Shown: positions 44,736 through 54,597 of the stretch, in pieces
How positions within the stretch are numbered: position 1 is the stretch's first letter
Layout of the letters: each line of letters begins with the position of its first letter
Source: Planctomycetia bacterium
Lineage (GTDB): Bacteria > Planctomycetota > Planctomycetia > Gemmatales > HRBIN36
Direction: 5' to 3'
NCBI GenBank assembly: GCA_016795155.1
Contig: JAEUIE010000068.1
Span: 1 to 64,000 of the forward strand
Length of the DNA stretch: 64,000 nt
Notes under the pieces: generated by a model
What the model saw: only the letters and a program-made list of their open reading frames with translations
Databases searched by the model: none
Told to the model about the DNA's origin: nothing
Translations under genes and position numbers: made by a program

Positions 44736-45005
44736 TTACTTTCGCAATCCCAACTTGCTGATCAGGGATTGATAACGATTACGATCCTTATTCCGCAGAT
44801 ACGTGAGCAGACTGTTTCGTTTGCTGACCATCATCAACAATCCGCGACGGCTGGCGTAATCTTTGTCGTGTGTCTTCAGGTGCAAGGTTAATTCACCAAT
44901 GCGGCTGGTGAGAATTGCTACCTGAACTTCAGGGGAGCCGGTATCTTTATCTTTCTGACGATGGGCTCCGATGATTTCCTGCTTCTTTTCCTTCGAGATG
45001 GACAT
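44736..45005 (-). CDS. rpsO: 30S ribosomal protein S15
   Basis: 89 residues, the normal length. The family core is visible: [50 protein letters not shown]. It binds the central domain of 16S rRNA. GAGG lies 8 bases before the ATG. The rpsO-pnp order is conserved in bacteria, but here the genes are 214 bases apart with a terminator between. Confidence 0.97.
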   Translation of the reverse strand: MSISKEKKQEIIGAHRQKDKDTGSPEVQVAILTSRIGELTLHLKTHDKDYASRRGLLMMVSKRNSLLTYLRNKDRNRYQSLISKLGLRK

Positions 45006-45120
45006 TGACTGGGGCCTCGTTCAGCCTGTACCCCCGTCAACGAGACGCAGGGACGAGCCGTAACTTGTTTTTCCTATTATCTTTGCTTCAGTTTATAGCA
45101 GCCTGGACAATTGACAAGCA

Positions 45121-45522
45121 CTATTCACGATAGGTTGCGTAGCTGTTCTCTGTTTCCCATAAACTCACCTCTGCAACGGGAAACCCATGCTTTTTAGCCT
45201 CCAAATAGATCAGTTTTGCGATGTTTTCTGCGGTGGGATTAACTTTCAACAAATAATGAGGTTCATTCTGTTGTTGGAGTAGTGGAAGAATGGGGTCTGA
45301 TTCATGCAGGATCATTTTGTGATCCAGATTTTCATCGATCCACGTCTGCATCACCCGTTTGATTTCACTGAAATCAACGACCATGCCCAATTGATCCAGT
45401 TGCTGGCTTTCAATGGTGATGACTGCTGTGCCGTTATGTCCATGCAGATGACGACATTTTCCGCTGTAATTGAGGAGCCGATGACCGTAACAGAAATGGA
45501 TTTCACGTGTGACTCTATGCAT
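45121..45522 (-). CDS. queD: 6-carboxytetrahydropterin synthase QueD
   Basis: 133 residues. It has the zinc-binding His of FCYGHRL and HLHGHNG and the catalytic Cys in YSGKCRHLHGH, which identifies the QueD branch of the PTPS family. LWETENSYATY is the usual end. It forms the pterin-like intermediate of 7-deazaguanine from dihydroneopterin triphosphate. It follows queC directly (4 bases apart), the next step-pair in queuosine synthesis. QueE and QueF are not in the window. Confidence 0.93.
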   Translation of the reverse strand: MHRVTREIHFCYGHRLLNYSGKCRHLHGHNGTAVITIESQQLDQLGMVVDFSEIKRVMQTWIDENLDHKMILHESDPILPLLQQQNEPHYLLKVNPTAENIAKLIYLEAKKHGFPVAEVSLWETENSYATYRE

Positions 45523-45526
45523 GATT

Positions 45527-46198
45527 TCACCGTTCGTATTTTGTTGGATCGTTCATGCCAGCATCAATAAATGCCTGCTTGCGCTCAGCACATTTATTGC
45601 ATCGGCCACAGTGAAGTTGGCCTTGAGGATGAATACAGGAGAAAGACCATTCCAGAGGCAAGTCTTTGCCCAGTTGCATGACTTCAGGCTTATGCATGTT
45701 GCTGAATGGCGTAATAATATGCAGTTTCTTGTCACCTAATGCGAGTTGTACCGCTCGTGAGTAGGTCTCAAAAAAATCTATCGTTGCATCAGGGAACGGA
45801 TTGGAACCAAGAATACCCAATGCCAACTCATTTACTTTATGCAGATGACACCACACCAATGCTTTTGCGGTAAGCAGCAGATTTCGGCCTGGAAGATAAA
45901 CCGCTTCATCGGGTGTGCTGGCATCAGGCACATCTTTTCCTGTGGTACTCCAGTGCTGCTGATACAGATCTGTTACTGGTTGTGAAAGCACAACGAGTTT
46001 TTTGATGTTGCTGAACAAATGTTGCACTTTTTCCAGATAGGTCTTCATATATTCGAGTTCAATATTCTCCCACTGTAATCCTGATTGAATGAAAATGGGA
46101 GTGATTTCAGAACGTGGAGACCGTCTAGCGAGATGTGCAACGAGAATCGCGCTATCGAGTCCTCCACTGATAAGTACTGCTTTGGCATGTTCTGACAT
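45527..46198 (-). CDS. queC: 7-cyano-7-deazaguanine synthase QueC
   Basis: 223 residues. The ATP-pyrophosphatase P-loop is LISGGLDSAIL. The C-terminal zinc site is C-x(8)-CxxCxxC (CIHPQGQLHCGRCNKC), as in QueC. It converts carboxydeazaguanine to preQ0 with ATP and ammonia. It is upstream of queD in a two-gene operon. No preQ1 riboswitch was seen in the 140 bases before it. Confidence 0.95.
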   Translation of the reverse strand: MSEHAKAVLISGGLDSAILVAHLARRSPRSEITPIFIQSGLQWENIELEYMKTYLEKVQHLFSNIKKLVVLSQPVTDLYQQHWSTTGKDVPDASTPDEAVYLPGRNLLLTAKALVWCHLHKVNELALGILGSNPFPDATIDFFETYSRAVQLALGDKKLHIITPFSNMHKPEVMQLGKDLPLEWSFSCIHPQGQLHCGRCNKCAERKQAFIDAGMNDPTKYER

Positions 46199-46337
46199 AG
46201 CCAGCCCAATTAAGTCAATGCAAGTACCTTTTTATGGAAATGCCTTTGAAAGATTTACGCATCTAAGTCAGTTGTGCAGATGAATCATAGAATTGAACTG
46301 CGATTCTAATCGATTACGACGAACGCTGAGGTGGCAG

Positions 46338-47507
46338 ATGAATCTTAAAGAACAGCAGCATCTTCTGGATGATGTAAATGCTTTCTGTGAAGAGATACGA
46401 CCTCACGAAGAATTGTGTTACCTCGAACACAAGTTCAACGATCAGGTACTGCCACTGGCCAAGAAGTACAACATTCTCGGCATGCCTGTACCGAAGGCAT
46501 TAGGTGGCCGGGGTGCCAGTGCGGTTACTTATCTCCGTGCACTGGCACGAATCGGGCGTGAAGGCACCGGTGTCCGCACGTTCTTTTCCGGCCAGACCAG
46601 CATTGGACAGGCTCCCATTCTAGCTTGGGGAAATGATGATCAAAAGCAGCGATACCTGCCTGCCTCCTGCAGAGGCGACAAGGTATTAGCTTTTGGTCTG
46701 ACCGAACCTGATGCCGGTTCCAACCCACTGGAAATGACCAGCACGTATACGCGTGATGGCAAAAACTTTCTGCTGAACGGAGTAAAGTACCTTATCAGCA
46801 ATGGTGGCATCGCGGATGCCATCGTCACGTTTGCTTACCCGAAAGAAGGAGGCAAAATCAGTGCTTTCATCATCGATACAAAACAACCGGGATTTCAGGC
46901 TGAAGACTTAGTCGCCAAATGTGGCATGTATGCTTCCAATACTGCCATGTTTCAAATGGATAATCTCAAAGTGCCTGCTGAAAACATGCTCGGCGAAGAA
47001 GGTAATGGCTTCCGCATTGCCATGTGGTCTCTGGTCACTGGCCGATTAAGTGTAGCTGCAGGTTGCCTGGGAGTTATTGAAGATTGCCTGGCAGAAGCTA
47101 TCAACTACGCCAAAGAACGTCATCAGCATGGCAAGCCCATTGCCAAGCATCAACTAGTGCAGGATCATATCGCCCGTATTGAAATGTGCAGGCTGGCAAC
47201 CGATGCCGTGGTAATGTTGGCAGCCCAGGCTAAAGATGCCTGTGATGCTGATCCGAAGAATCAGGAACTGCGTGCGAAAGCTGATATTCTGGCTGCTCAG
47301 GCAAAGTATCAGGCCTCCAATGCAGCTTGGGAAGCCGCTGATCGTGCTGTCCAGGTGTTTGGTGGCAGAGGCTGGTCAACACTATATCGACCAGGCCGCC
47401 ACCTCAATGATGTTCGTGTCTGTCGTATTTACGAAGGCACAGATGAAATTCTGAAGCTGAAAATTGCCATGTCGCTGCTGGGCAAAGAATATGAAGCGTT
47501 CAAGTAA
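46338..47507 (+). CDS. Acyl-CoA dehydrogenase
   Basis: 389 residues, starting at ATG 46338 with GAGGTGG upstream (an earlier in-frame start at 46293 lacks support). It has FGLTEPDAGSNPLEM (FAD and acyl-site loop), VATGRLSVAAG-type central helices and the C-terminal GGRGWSTLYRPGR and RIYEGTDEILKLKIA, the latter with the catalytic-base Glu. The flavoenzyme catalyses alpha-beta dehydrogenation of an acyl-CoA. Chain-length preference cannot be told. No ETF genes are adjacent. Confidence 0.94.
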   Translation: MNLKEQQHLLDDVNAFCEEIRPHEELCYLEHKFNDQVLPLAKKYNILGMPVPKALGGRGASAVTYLRALARIGREGTGVRTFFSGQTSIGQAPILAWGNDDQKQRYLPASCRGDKVLAFGLTEPDAGSNPLEMTSTYTRDGKNFLLNGVKYLISNGGIADAIVTFAYPKEGGKISAFIIDTKQPGFQAEDLVAKCGMYASNTAMFQMDNLKVPAENMLGEEGNGFRIAMWSLVTGRLSVAAGCLGVIEDCLAEAINYAKERHQHGKPIAKHQLVQDHIARIEMCRLATDAVVMLAAQAKDACDADPKNQELRAKADILAAQAKYQASNAAWEAADRAVQVFGGRGWSTLYRPGRHLNDVRVCRIYEGTDEILKLKIAMSLLGKEYEAFK

Positions 47508-47513
47508 GCGTGC

Positions 47514-47990
47514 TTAAACGCCCAAAACCTTCCGTTTTTCTTCGATGAATTTCACATGATGTGGGATATGGTTGATCATGTTTTCAACCATCTTGGCCAA
47601 CGTCATGGGGCCACGTTCGTTATGAATGCCTTCTCGATCCCAGGCATCGAGTGATAAGTGTTTGAGGATTTTAGCCATCGAACTTCGCGTCAGTTCGAGA
47701 ATGGTCAATTCTTCATTCAGATCACGGTGATGATAGCTCAGTTTTTGAAGAAATACATTTTCATCAGCCCCCAATAGAGCAGGGCGATCCATGGTAATGG
47801 TGCGTTTCATTCTCTCGACGTAAACCGGGTCGAAATCAACAATATGACACACCACTTCCAGAATGCTCATTTTGCCAGCGACTGGTCGGCATGTCAGTTG
47901 CTCCCTTGTAAGATTCCGAACTGCATTTCGCAAGGTTGTGGGACCGGACACATAATCCTGAATCAGGCGATCACGAGTTGCGGTATCCAT
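47514..47990 (-). CDS. DinB-family protein
   Basis: 158 residues. The DinB/YfiT four-helix bundle has its three His ligands: CHIVDFDP and the HIPHHVKFI motif at the end. The middle shows the expected LTREQLTCRPVAGKMS and LELTRSS segments. Such proteins are metal-binding, sometimes bacillithiol transferases or toxins' relatives; the substrate here is unknown. It is convergent with the acyl-CoA dehydrogenase (6 bases). Confidence 0.85.
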   Translation of the reverse strand: MDTATRDRLIQDYVSGPTTLRNAVRNLTREQLTCRPVAGKMSILEVVCHIVDFDPVYVERMKRTITMDRPALLGADENVFLQKLSYHHRDLNEELTILELTRSSMAKILKHLSLDAWDREGIHNERGPMTLAKMVENMINHIPHHVKFIEEKRKVLGV

Positions 47991-48068
47991 GAAGATTTCC
48001 CCTTGAGCGAATACTTCCAGGCAAGGCTATGATAAGATAAGAGATGCTGTTTATCGAGATTACTTCAT

Positions 48069-50294
48069 ATGAGTGAAAATATCAGGGCAATACAGAATGA
48101 AGTGCAGACGAGACTGGATGACCCCTCGCTGTACATCAATCGTGAATTGAGTTGGCTCGAATTCAATAGACGAGTCCTGGAAGAAGCTGCTGATCCATCC
48201 GTACCTCTACTGGAACGCCTGAAATTCATTTCCATCTTCAGTTCGAACCTCGAAGAGTTCTTCATGGTTCGTGTCGGCGGATTGCATCAGAAACTGCAGG
48301 CGGGAATCAATGTCAGCAATGCTGCAGACCGCATTCCACCTCGCGAGTTGATCCAACGCATCAATCTGCTCGTGCAGGAACTGACTGCGCAACAATATCA
48401 CCTGCTCAACAACGAGATCCTTCCACCGCTGGCCAAGGCAGGTATTCAGCTTCTGGAGGTGGAAGAACTGACCAGCGAAGATACCAGCTATCTGCGTTCA
48501 TTTTTTAACAAGCAGATCCTTCCGGTACTGACTCCGCTGGCGATAGATCCCGGGCATCCTTTCCCGCATTTATCCAACAAAACACTTAACCTCGCGGTGA
48601 TGCTCAAGCGGAGCAATCAGAGCGAGCCGCTCTTTGCCGTGGTTCAGGTACCCGCGGTGTTGCAACGGTTTGTCCCGTTGCCTACCAGAAGTGGACACTG
48701 TTTTGTTCCGCTGGAACGTGTGATCCGCATGCACCTGCCCGAGATTTTCCTCGGCATGGATCTAATGGCATCCACCGTGTTCCAGGTCATCCGCAACCGT
48801 GAGTATGAAATTGACGATGAAGTAGAAGACCTTCTGAAAACGATGGAAGAGGAACTTCGAAAGCGTCGCCGAGGCGCTGCGGTTCATGTTTATCTGAAAA
48901 ACACCGCTTCCATACCTCTGGTGGAGTTCCTGACCAGTTCATTTGATCTGGAAGCAGAGGACATCACCCATGTGCCAAGTATGCTCGATTTGACCGGACT
49001 TAATCAGCTTTATGCACTGCCTGGATACGATCAGTTACGTGATGCAGCGTATGTACCCAGACAGGTTGCCGAGTTTGAGCAGGCTCCCAGTCAATGGGCT
49101 GCTATCCGATCTCGCGATATCCTGGTCCATCATCCCTATGAATCATTTCACTACGTGCTTGATTTCATCAAGAATGCCGCTCGCGATGAACAGGTGCTTG
49201 CCATCAAGCAGACGCTCTATCGTGCGGGTGCCGATTCACCCATTATCAGGGCATTGCAGGAAGCTGCAGATAATGGCAAACAGGTAACTGTGCTGGTGGA
49301 ACTGAAAGCTCGAATGGATGAAGAGCGTAATATCCTGTGGGCTCGAGAACTCGAAAAAGCAGGCGTGCACGTGGTTTTCGGGTTCGTCAACATGAAAACG
49401 CACTGCAAAGTCTGTCTGGTTGTCAGAAAAGAAGAAGATGGATTGCGTCGCTATGTGCATTTAAGCACAGGCAATTACAATCCGCAAACATCCCGTATTT
49501 ACACCGATTTTGGTTTCTTTACCTGTAACGAAGATTTTGGTGAAGACTCAACTGCCTTGTTTAACTACCTGACTGGTTACAGCAATGTTCCTAACTGGCG
49601 CAAGCTGATCCTTGCACCCAGCAGGCTGCTGAACTTCATTCTCGAAAAAATTGAAAAGGAAATCGATAACCAGAAGAAACATAAGAACGGCCGAATCATC
49701 AGCAAGATCAATGGATTGCTCGAGCCCACTTTGGTGAAGGCACTGTACCAGGCCAGCCAGGCAGGTGTGCAAATAGATATTATCTGCAGAGGTATCTGTT
49801 CGTTGCGGCCGGGTATCAAGGGTATCAGTGATAACATTCGCGTACGTTCCATTGTGGATCGATTCCTGGAACACAGCCGCGTGTTTTATTTTGGTAACAA
49901 CAATAATCCTGAAGTCTATATTGGCTCAGCTGATTGGATGGATAGAAATCTGAGTCGTCGCGTCGAAGTGGTTTTTCCTATTGAACATCCCGTCTTGAAA
50001 AAGCGGATGATTGATGAAATACTTGCAGTAACATTGGCGGATAACGTGAAGGCAAGGGAACTGCGCCCCGATGGTTCGTGGATACGTGTCACCTGCGATC
50101 CGCAGAAACGAGTCCGCAGCCAGAGTCGTTTTCTGGAACTGGCAGCGGAAGCAGCGTCACGCATTTCATCTGAACCAGGCATCCTTGTGCCAATTCCGGT
50201 ACCTGAATTGCAGACCATTCCTGTACAACAGCGTCGCCGCAAGATTACTGGGGAAAATCAACGCCGCGATTCAAGCAAACCAACGGGAAGCTGA
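48069..50294 (+). CDS. ppk: Polyphosphate kinase 1
   Basis: 741 residues. The N domain begins YINRELSWLEFNRRVLEEA. The middle domain and the two catalytic PLD-like domains follow, with the phosphorylated His in NMKTHCKVCL and the second His in RRYVHLSTGNYNP. It makes inorganic polyphosphate from ATP reversibly. The C-terminus ends in a basic tail. The penicillin acylase gene follows 46 bases later on the same strand. Confidence 0.96.
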   Translation: MSENIRAIQNEVQTRLDDPSLYINRELSWLEFNRRVLEEAADPSVPLLERLKFISIFSSNLEEFFMVRVGGLHQKLQAGINVSNAADRIPPRELIQRINLLVQELTAQQYHLLNNEILPPLAKAGIQLLEVEELTSEDTSYLRSFFNKQILPVLTPLAIDPGHPFPHLSNKTLNLAVMLKRSNQSEPLFAVVQVPAVLQRFVPLPTRSGHCFVPLERVIRMHLPEIFLGMDLMASTVFQVIRNREYEIDDEVEDLLKTMEEELRKRRRGAAVHVYLKNTASIPLVEFLTSSFDLEAEDITHVPSMLDLTGLNQLYALPGYDQLRDAAYVPRQVAEFEQAPSQWAAIRSRDILVHHPYESFHYVLDFIKNAARDEQVLAIKQTLYRAGADSPIIRALQEAADNGKQVTVLVELKARMDEERNILWARELEKAGVHVVFGFVNMKTHCKVCLVVRKEEDGLRRYVHLSTGNYNPQTSRIYTDFGFFTCNEDFGEDSTALFNYLTGYSNVPNWRKLILAPSRLLNFILEKIEKEIDNQKKHKNGRIISKINGLLEPTLVKALYQASQAGVQIDIICRGICSLRPGIKGISDNIRVRSIVDRFLEHSRVFYFGNNNNPEVYIGSADWMDRNLSRRVEVVFPIEHPVLKKRMIDEILAVTLADNVKARELRPDGSWIRVTCDPQKRVRSQSRFLELAAEAASRISSEPGILVPIPVPELQTIPVQQRRRKITGENQRRDSSKPTGS

Positions 50295-50340
50295 TTGCAG
50301 CGAGTTGGCCTATTAGAACTTGAAAGAAGGATCGAATTCC

Positions 50341-52806
50341 ATGGGAACTGAGACCACGAGCACACCAGCAAAACCACGGAAAAGGCGACGTTGGCTGCTG
50401 CGAATTGCCACGGTTCTACTAGCCTTTTTGCTGGTGGGATCTGGCAGTGCATTCTGGTATGTGCGATCCGTTCTGAATTCCAGCCTGCCTGTTTTGCAAG
50501 GCTCGTTCACGACTGATGCAATCAAGAACGCATTAACAGTAGAACGAGATCAACAGGGAGTGCCGACGTTGATCGGCGCAGATTTGAATGATCTGGCTTT
50601 TGGTCTGGGTGTACTGCATGCCCAGGATCGTTTCTTTCAGATGGACCTGCTCAGGCGAAAAGCAGCTGGTGAATTGGCAGCACTGGTTGGCAGCGCTGCG
50701 GTTCCATTGGACGTGCAGTCTCGAAAACATCGCTTCCGGGCACGCATGAAAGCCATTTGGGATGCCTCGACTCCAGAAGAACAAGAGCCAGTCAAACGAT
50801 ATTGCCTGGGCGTTGCCTGGGGTTTGAAGAATGGTTTTTCAGAGAAGGGTGCAAAACCATTCGAGTATCACCTTCTTCAAACAGAACCTCTGCCGTGGCA
50901 ACCTGAAGATTGTCTGCTCTGTGTCTGTGCCATGTATATGGAACTGCACAATACCCAGGCCCCGGTGGAAATGGCAAGGACCAATTTGCATGGAGCATTG
51001 CCCGAAGCTGTCGCCCAGTTCTTCGATCCCGATGGAACTGCCTGGGATGCAGCGATTGATGGAAGCATGATTTCTGTAAAACCATTACCCACTGCAGAGC
51101 AGTTTAATATTCGAACCATTCCAGAACTGAAGAATCTCAAAGCAGAAAGCAGAGTTGACTTCACAGATGAAAGACCAATGCTCGGAAGCAATAACTGGGC
51201 TGTTTCTGGCAAGTTCAGCAAGCATGGCGGTGCGCTGATAGCTGATGATATGCACCTGGCCATTAATATGCCCAATATCTGGTATCGAGCCTGTCTGAAA
51301 TGGACTGATCCCGATGGCACACAACGGCAGGCTTGTGGTGTAACACTTCCCGGTGGTCCTTCTATTGTTGCAGGTTCCAATGGCTTTGTAGCCTGGGGCT
51401 TTACTAATACAGAAGGTGATTGGCTTGATCTGATACAACTGGAAACCAGCAGGGAAAATAAGCTGGCATATCGCACTGCTGATGGATGGAAGGACCTGGT
51501 TGTTCATCAGGAAATGGTTGAGGTCAAAGGCGGATCGCCTGTTACAGTCCCAGTGTTCGAAACACAGTGGGGGCCAGTTTGTTATCTCGATCAATTAACC
51601 CGAAACTACGCAGTGCGTTGGGTGGCTCATGATCCACAAGGTGTCAATCTGAACACACTTCAATTGCTGAAAGTGCGAGATTTGGAATCAGCATTAGATG
51701 TCGCCAATACCTGTGGCATTCCTCACCAGAATTTTGTGTGTGGTGATCGATCTGGACGAATCGCTTGGACTATTGCTGGCCGAATTCCAAAGCGAACTGG
51801 TACACCCACTCGTGTTATTCCTGCTGCGCAGAAACAGATTGAATGGAGTGGTTTCCTGAAAGCTTCAGAGTATCCCCGAGTTGTTGATCCCGAAAAAGGA
51901 AGAATATGGACAGCCAATAACCGTGTCGTGGGCGGTGAAATGTTCGCCAAACTGGGAAATGCAGGTGCGGATATTGGTTTAAGAGCAGGACAGATTCGCG
52001 ATAGATTACTGGCAATTGAAAAAGCAGATGAAAAAGACATGCTTGCCATTCAACTGGATAGTGAAGCTCGCTCGATGCAGAAATGGAAAACGTTGTTCAT
52101 GGAAACGGTGCAGGAAAATGATGCATCGTTTCCTAAAAGAAGCGAGTTACGAAAACTGGTTGTGTCGTGGGATGGATATGCAGGAACGGATGGAGTTGGT
52201 TACAACATTCTCAACAAGTTTAGAAATGAAGTAAAATCGATCGTCATGCAGCCTATTGAGTCGTTAGTTTCTCAAAAAGCACTTTTCCGTGAAGGACAGC
52301 TTGCCTGGAACCAACAGCAGTTGGAAGGTCCAATCTGGACGATCTTAACACAACGCCCGATACATCTGCTTCATCCGCGCTATGAAAGCTGGCAAGCCTT
52401 GCTGCTGGATGCTGTGGATCGAGTGGAACAGGCTATGCAACTGACTGGTACTCCGTTTGAAAAACAAACCTGGGGATCAGTAAATGCGGCACGAGTTCGG
52501 CATCCGCTTAGCCAGGCAGTACCTATGCTCGGTACCTGGCTGGATATGCCAGATGCACCACTGCCTGGAGCAAGAAAAGATCTGCCTCGAATCTCGTCGC
52601 CGGGGCACGGTGCTTCAGAGCGTTTTGCAGTATCGCCGGGTAAAGAGGAATCAGGCTTGTTCCACATGCCCGGAGGGCAAAGTGGGCATCCATTATCCCC
52701 CCATTATCGAGATAGTCATGCAGCATGGGAAAAGGGGTTGCCTACGCCATTTTTGCCCGGACCTAAAGTGCATTCGATAATCTTTTCCGTTTCGAACCCA
52801 AAGTAA
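50341..52806 (+). CDS. Penicillin acylase family protein (Ntn hydrolase)
   Basis: 821 residues from ATG 50341 (AAGGA upstream; the TTG at 50320 is not preferred). An N-terminal basic stretch and one TM or signal helix (about 16-40) precede the family GVLHAQDRFFQMDLLRR motif. The autocatalytic nucleophile is Ser283 in MLGSNNWAVSG, the residue that becomes the N-terminus of the beta chain after cleavage. NNRVVGGEMFAKL lies downstream. Substrates may be acyl-homoserine lactones or beta-lactams, but none can be inferred. It is likely periplasmic or membrane-bound. Confidence 0.9.
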   Translation: MGTETTSTPAKPRKRRRWLLRIATVLLAFLLVGSGSAFWYVRSVLNSSLPVLQGSFTTDAIKNALTVERDQQGVPTLIGADLNDLAFGLGVLHAQDRFFQMDLLRRKAAGELAALVGSAAVPLDVQSRKHRFRARMKAIWDASTPEEQEPVKRYCLGVAWGLKNGFSEKGAKPFEYHLLQTEPLPWQPEDCLLCVCAMYMELHNTQAPVEMARTNLHGALPEAVAQFFDPDGTAWDAAIDGSMISVKPLPTAEQFNIRTIPELKNLKAESRVDFTDERPMLGSNNWAVSGKFSKHGGALIADDMHLAINMPNIWYRACLKWTDPDGTQRQACGVTLPGGPSIVAGSNGFVAWGFTNTEGDWLDLIQLETSRENKLAYRTADGWKDLVVHQEMVEVKGGSPVTVPVFETQWGPVCYLDQLTRNYAVRWVAHDPQGVNLNTLQLLKVRDLESALDVANTCGIPHQNFVCGDRSGRIAWTIAGRIPKRTGTPTRVIPAAQKQIEWSGFLKASEYPRVVDPEKGRIWTANNRVVGGEMFAKLGNAGADIGLRAGQIRDRLLAIEKADEKDMLAIQLDSEARSMQKWKTLFMETVQENDASFPKRSELRKLVVSWDGYAGTDGVGYNILNKFRNEVKSIVMQPIESLVSQKALFREGQLAWNQQQLEGPIWTILTQRPIHLLHPRYESWQALLLDAVDRVEQAMQLTGTPFEKQTWGSVNAARVRHPLSQAVPMLGTWLDMPDAPLPGARKDLPRISSPGHGASERFAVSPGKEESGLFHMPGGQSGHPLSPHYRDSHAAWEKGLPTPFLPGPKVHSIIFSVSNPK

Positions 52807-52925
52807 GATAATCCGTATGGATCCATAGCGAGATCATTCGTGCATTGCTTTTTGCATGAATCGGGCTTAGGATTAATTCACAACCATAACAAATCAACGG
52901 CATCCCTTAACGAAGGAGGAATACC

Positions 52926-53633
52926 GTGTACGAAACTATGACGTGGGATCAACGAGTGGCTGCGGACGCTGCGTTAAGCGAACGCAGGACTTTTATCCAG
53001 AAAACCTATCTGCATGTGGGCGGCGCATTACTGGCTTATGCATTGTTGCTGGTTGTGCTTGTCAACTTTGCACCAGTCGAATGGATGGCGGTAGCGTTCA
53101 AGGGTAGAGGTGGGCTACTGATACTGATGTTGGCGTTCCTAGGCGGATCCTATGCAGCCCAATATATGGCACAAGGACATTTTTCGAAACCTGTTCAATA
53201 TGCTGGATTATCGCTGTATACCGCCTTGGTTGCCTTTATTTCCTGGCCAGCGGTTTACATTTGTTCCACCATTCCGGGTTATCAAGGCATTTTGCCACAA
53301 GCGGTTATTATTACTTTGGCCATAGCTGCTGCACTGACGGTGAGTGTTTTTGTTACCAAGGCCGATTTCTCGTGGATGCGCACAGGACTGATGGTCCTTG
53401 GGTTGCTGGTGCCGGCCATTATTATTGGTGGCATCATATTCGATTTTACTCTGGGACTCTGGTTTACGGCTGCAATTGGTTTGCTGATCTGCGGTTTCAT
53501 TCTTTATGAAACCTCCATGGTCATGCATCACTATAGAACCAGTGAGTATGTTGGTGCGGCATTGGCGATTTTTGCATCCATTGCAACGTTGTTCCGCATT
53601 GTCCTCAGCTTGCTGATGTCATCTCGCGATTAA
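52926..53633 (+). CDS. Bax inhibitor-1/YccA family membrane protein
   Basis: 235 residues with seven predicted membrane segments. It starts with GTG at 52926 with AAGGAGGA upstream. The family's Asp-rich segment at the C-terminus and LLICGFILYETSMVMHHYR (the 'DTxxIhHxY'-like motif; here ETSMVMHHYR) are visible. BI-1/YccA proteins interact with FtsH or leak calcium. It has a terminator directly after. Confidence 0.85.
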   Translation: MYETMTWDQRVAADAALSERRTFIQKTYLHVGGALLAYALLLVVLVNFAPVEWMAVAFKGRGGLLILMLAFLGGSYAAQYMAQGHFSKPVQYAGLSLYTALVAFISWPAVYICSTIPGYQGILPQAVIITLAIAAALTVSVFVTKADFSWMRTGLMVLGLLVPAIIIGGIIFDFTLGLWFTAAIGLLICGFILYETSMVMHHYRTSEYVGAALAIFASIATLFRIVLSLLMSSRD

Positions 53634-53663
53634 CTTCAATTATCTGGCATCTTTGTTTAACAT

Positions 53664-53695
53664 TACCCCTGAATACATTTCAGGGGTATTTTCTT
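53664..53695 (+). terminator. Rho-independent terminator of the BI-1 gene
   Basis: Perfect 10-bp stem TACCCCTGAA/TTCAGGGGTA with a 5-base loop, then TTTTCTT, 30 bases past the stop. Its stem sequence is almost the same as that of the sigma factor terminator at 27571. It ends 11 bases before the hisF start. Confidence 0.92.
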
Positions 53696-53706
53696 ATATT
53701 CACGTC

Positions 53707-54489
53707 ATGCTCGCTAAACGCATTATTCCCTGTCTCGATGTGAACCGTGGCCGCGTGGTCAAGGGCACCAACTTTATCAATCTGCGTGATGCCGGTGACC
53801 CCATCGAAATTGCTCGGCAATATGAAGAGCAGGGGGCTGACGAACTGGTCTTTCTGGACATCACAGCCAGTCATGAAGGACGGGAGATCATTGCTGATTT
53901 GGTACGCCGGGTTTCAGAAGAAGTATTTATGCCGTTCTGTGTCGGAGGAGGTATTCGCACCCTTGAAGATGCCACACGTCTAATTCAGGCAGGTGCCGAA
54001 AAGGTGAGTCTAAATAGTTCCGCAGTACAAACACCTGAACTCATCACTCAGATCAGCAGGAAATTCGGAGCGAATGCCTGCGTAGTCAACATTGATCCTC
54101 GTCGAGTACAACGCCATGAACAAAATGGAAAGGCAACGGACTGGTATGAAGTGTACATTCAAGGTGGCAGGAAACCCACAGGTCTGGAAGCAGTAGCCTG
54201 GGCCAGGGAAGTTGAAAAACGGGGAGCCGGTGAAATTGTCCTAACGTGCATGGATAACGATGGCACCAAAAACGGGTACAACGTTGAGTTGACTCGACTG
54301 GTTGCCGAAGCCGTGAATATTCCCGTAGTAGCATCAGGAGGAGCCGGGCATCCGGAGCACCTCTTCCAGGTTCTGACCAAGGGAAAAGCGGATGCTGCCC
54401 TGGCTGCCAGTATCTTTCATTATGGTGAATTTCCGATCCCAGCCACCAAGCGTTATCTGGCTGAGCGTAGAGTACCTGTCAGGCTATAG
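53707..54489 (+). CDS. hisF: Imidazole glycerol phosphate synthase subunit HisF
   Basis: 260 residues, start [20 protein letters not shown] at ATG 53707; the ORF extends upstream to 53653 through the terminator, so that part is not protein. Both catalytic Asp residues are present (CLDVN and NIDPRR), and [12 protein letters not shown] and [12 protein letters not shown] are phosphate-binding loops. It makes IGP and AICAR using ammonia from HisH. No other his gene is in the window. Confidence 0.96.
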   Translation: MLAKRIIPCLDVNRGRVVKGTNFINLRDAGDPIEIARQYEEQGADELVFLDITASHEGREIIADLVRRVSEEVFMPFCVGGGIRTLEDATRLIQAGAEKVSLNSSAVQTPELITQISRKFGANACVVNIDPRRVQRHEQNGKATDWYEVYIQGGRKPTGLEAVAWAREVEKRGAGEIVLTCMDNDGTKNGYNVELTRLVAEAVNIPVVASGGAGHPEHLFQVLTKGKADAALAASIFHYGEFPIPATKRYLAERRVPVRL

Positions 54490-54597
54490 GTTGCTCCTGC
54501 ATTGAGCCTGTGCATGAATTATCGATTCGAATAATTAGGCCATAGCAAAGGCATCCACTCAGTGATAGCATCAGGGCAACACCCAGAGGGCTGTGTC

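Noticed and set aside
46199-46337. Possible preQ1 riboswitch before queC
   Set aside because: No preQ1-type loop or A-rich tail could be read in the 140-base leader.
52816-52827. Perfect palindrome TATGGATCCATA after the penicillin acylase gene
   Set aside because: Too short to be a terminator or clear operator; such 12-base palindromes occur by chance in a window of this size.
53653-53706. Upstream extension of hisF
   Set aside because: It reads through the terminator of the preceding gene and is not part of known HisF proteins.
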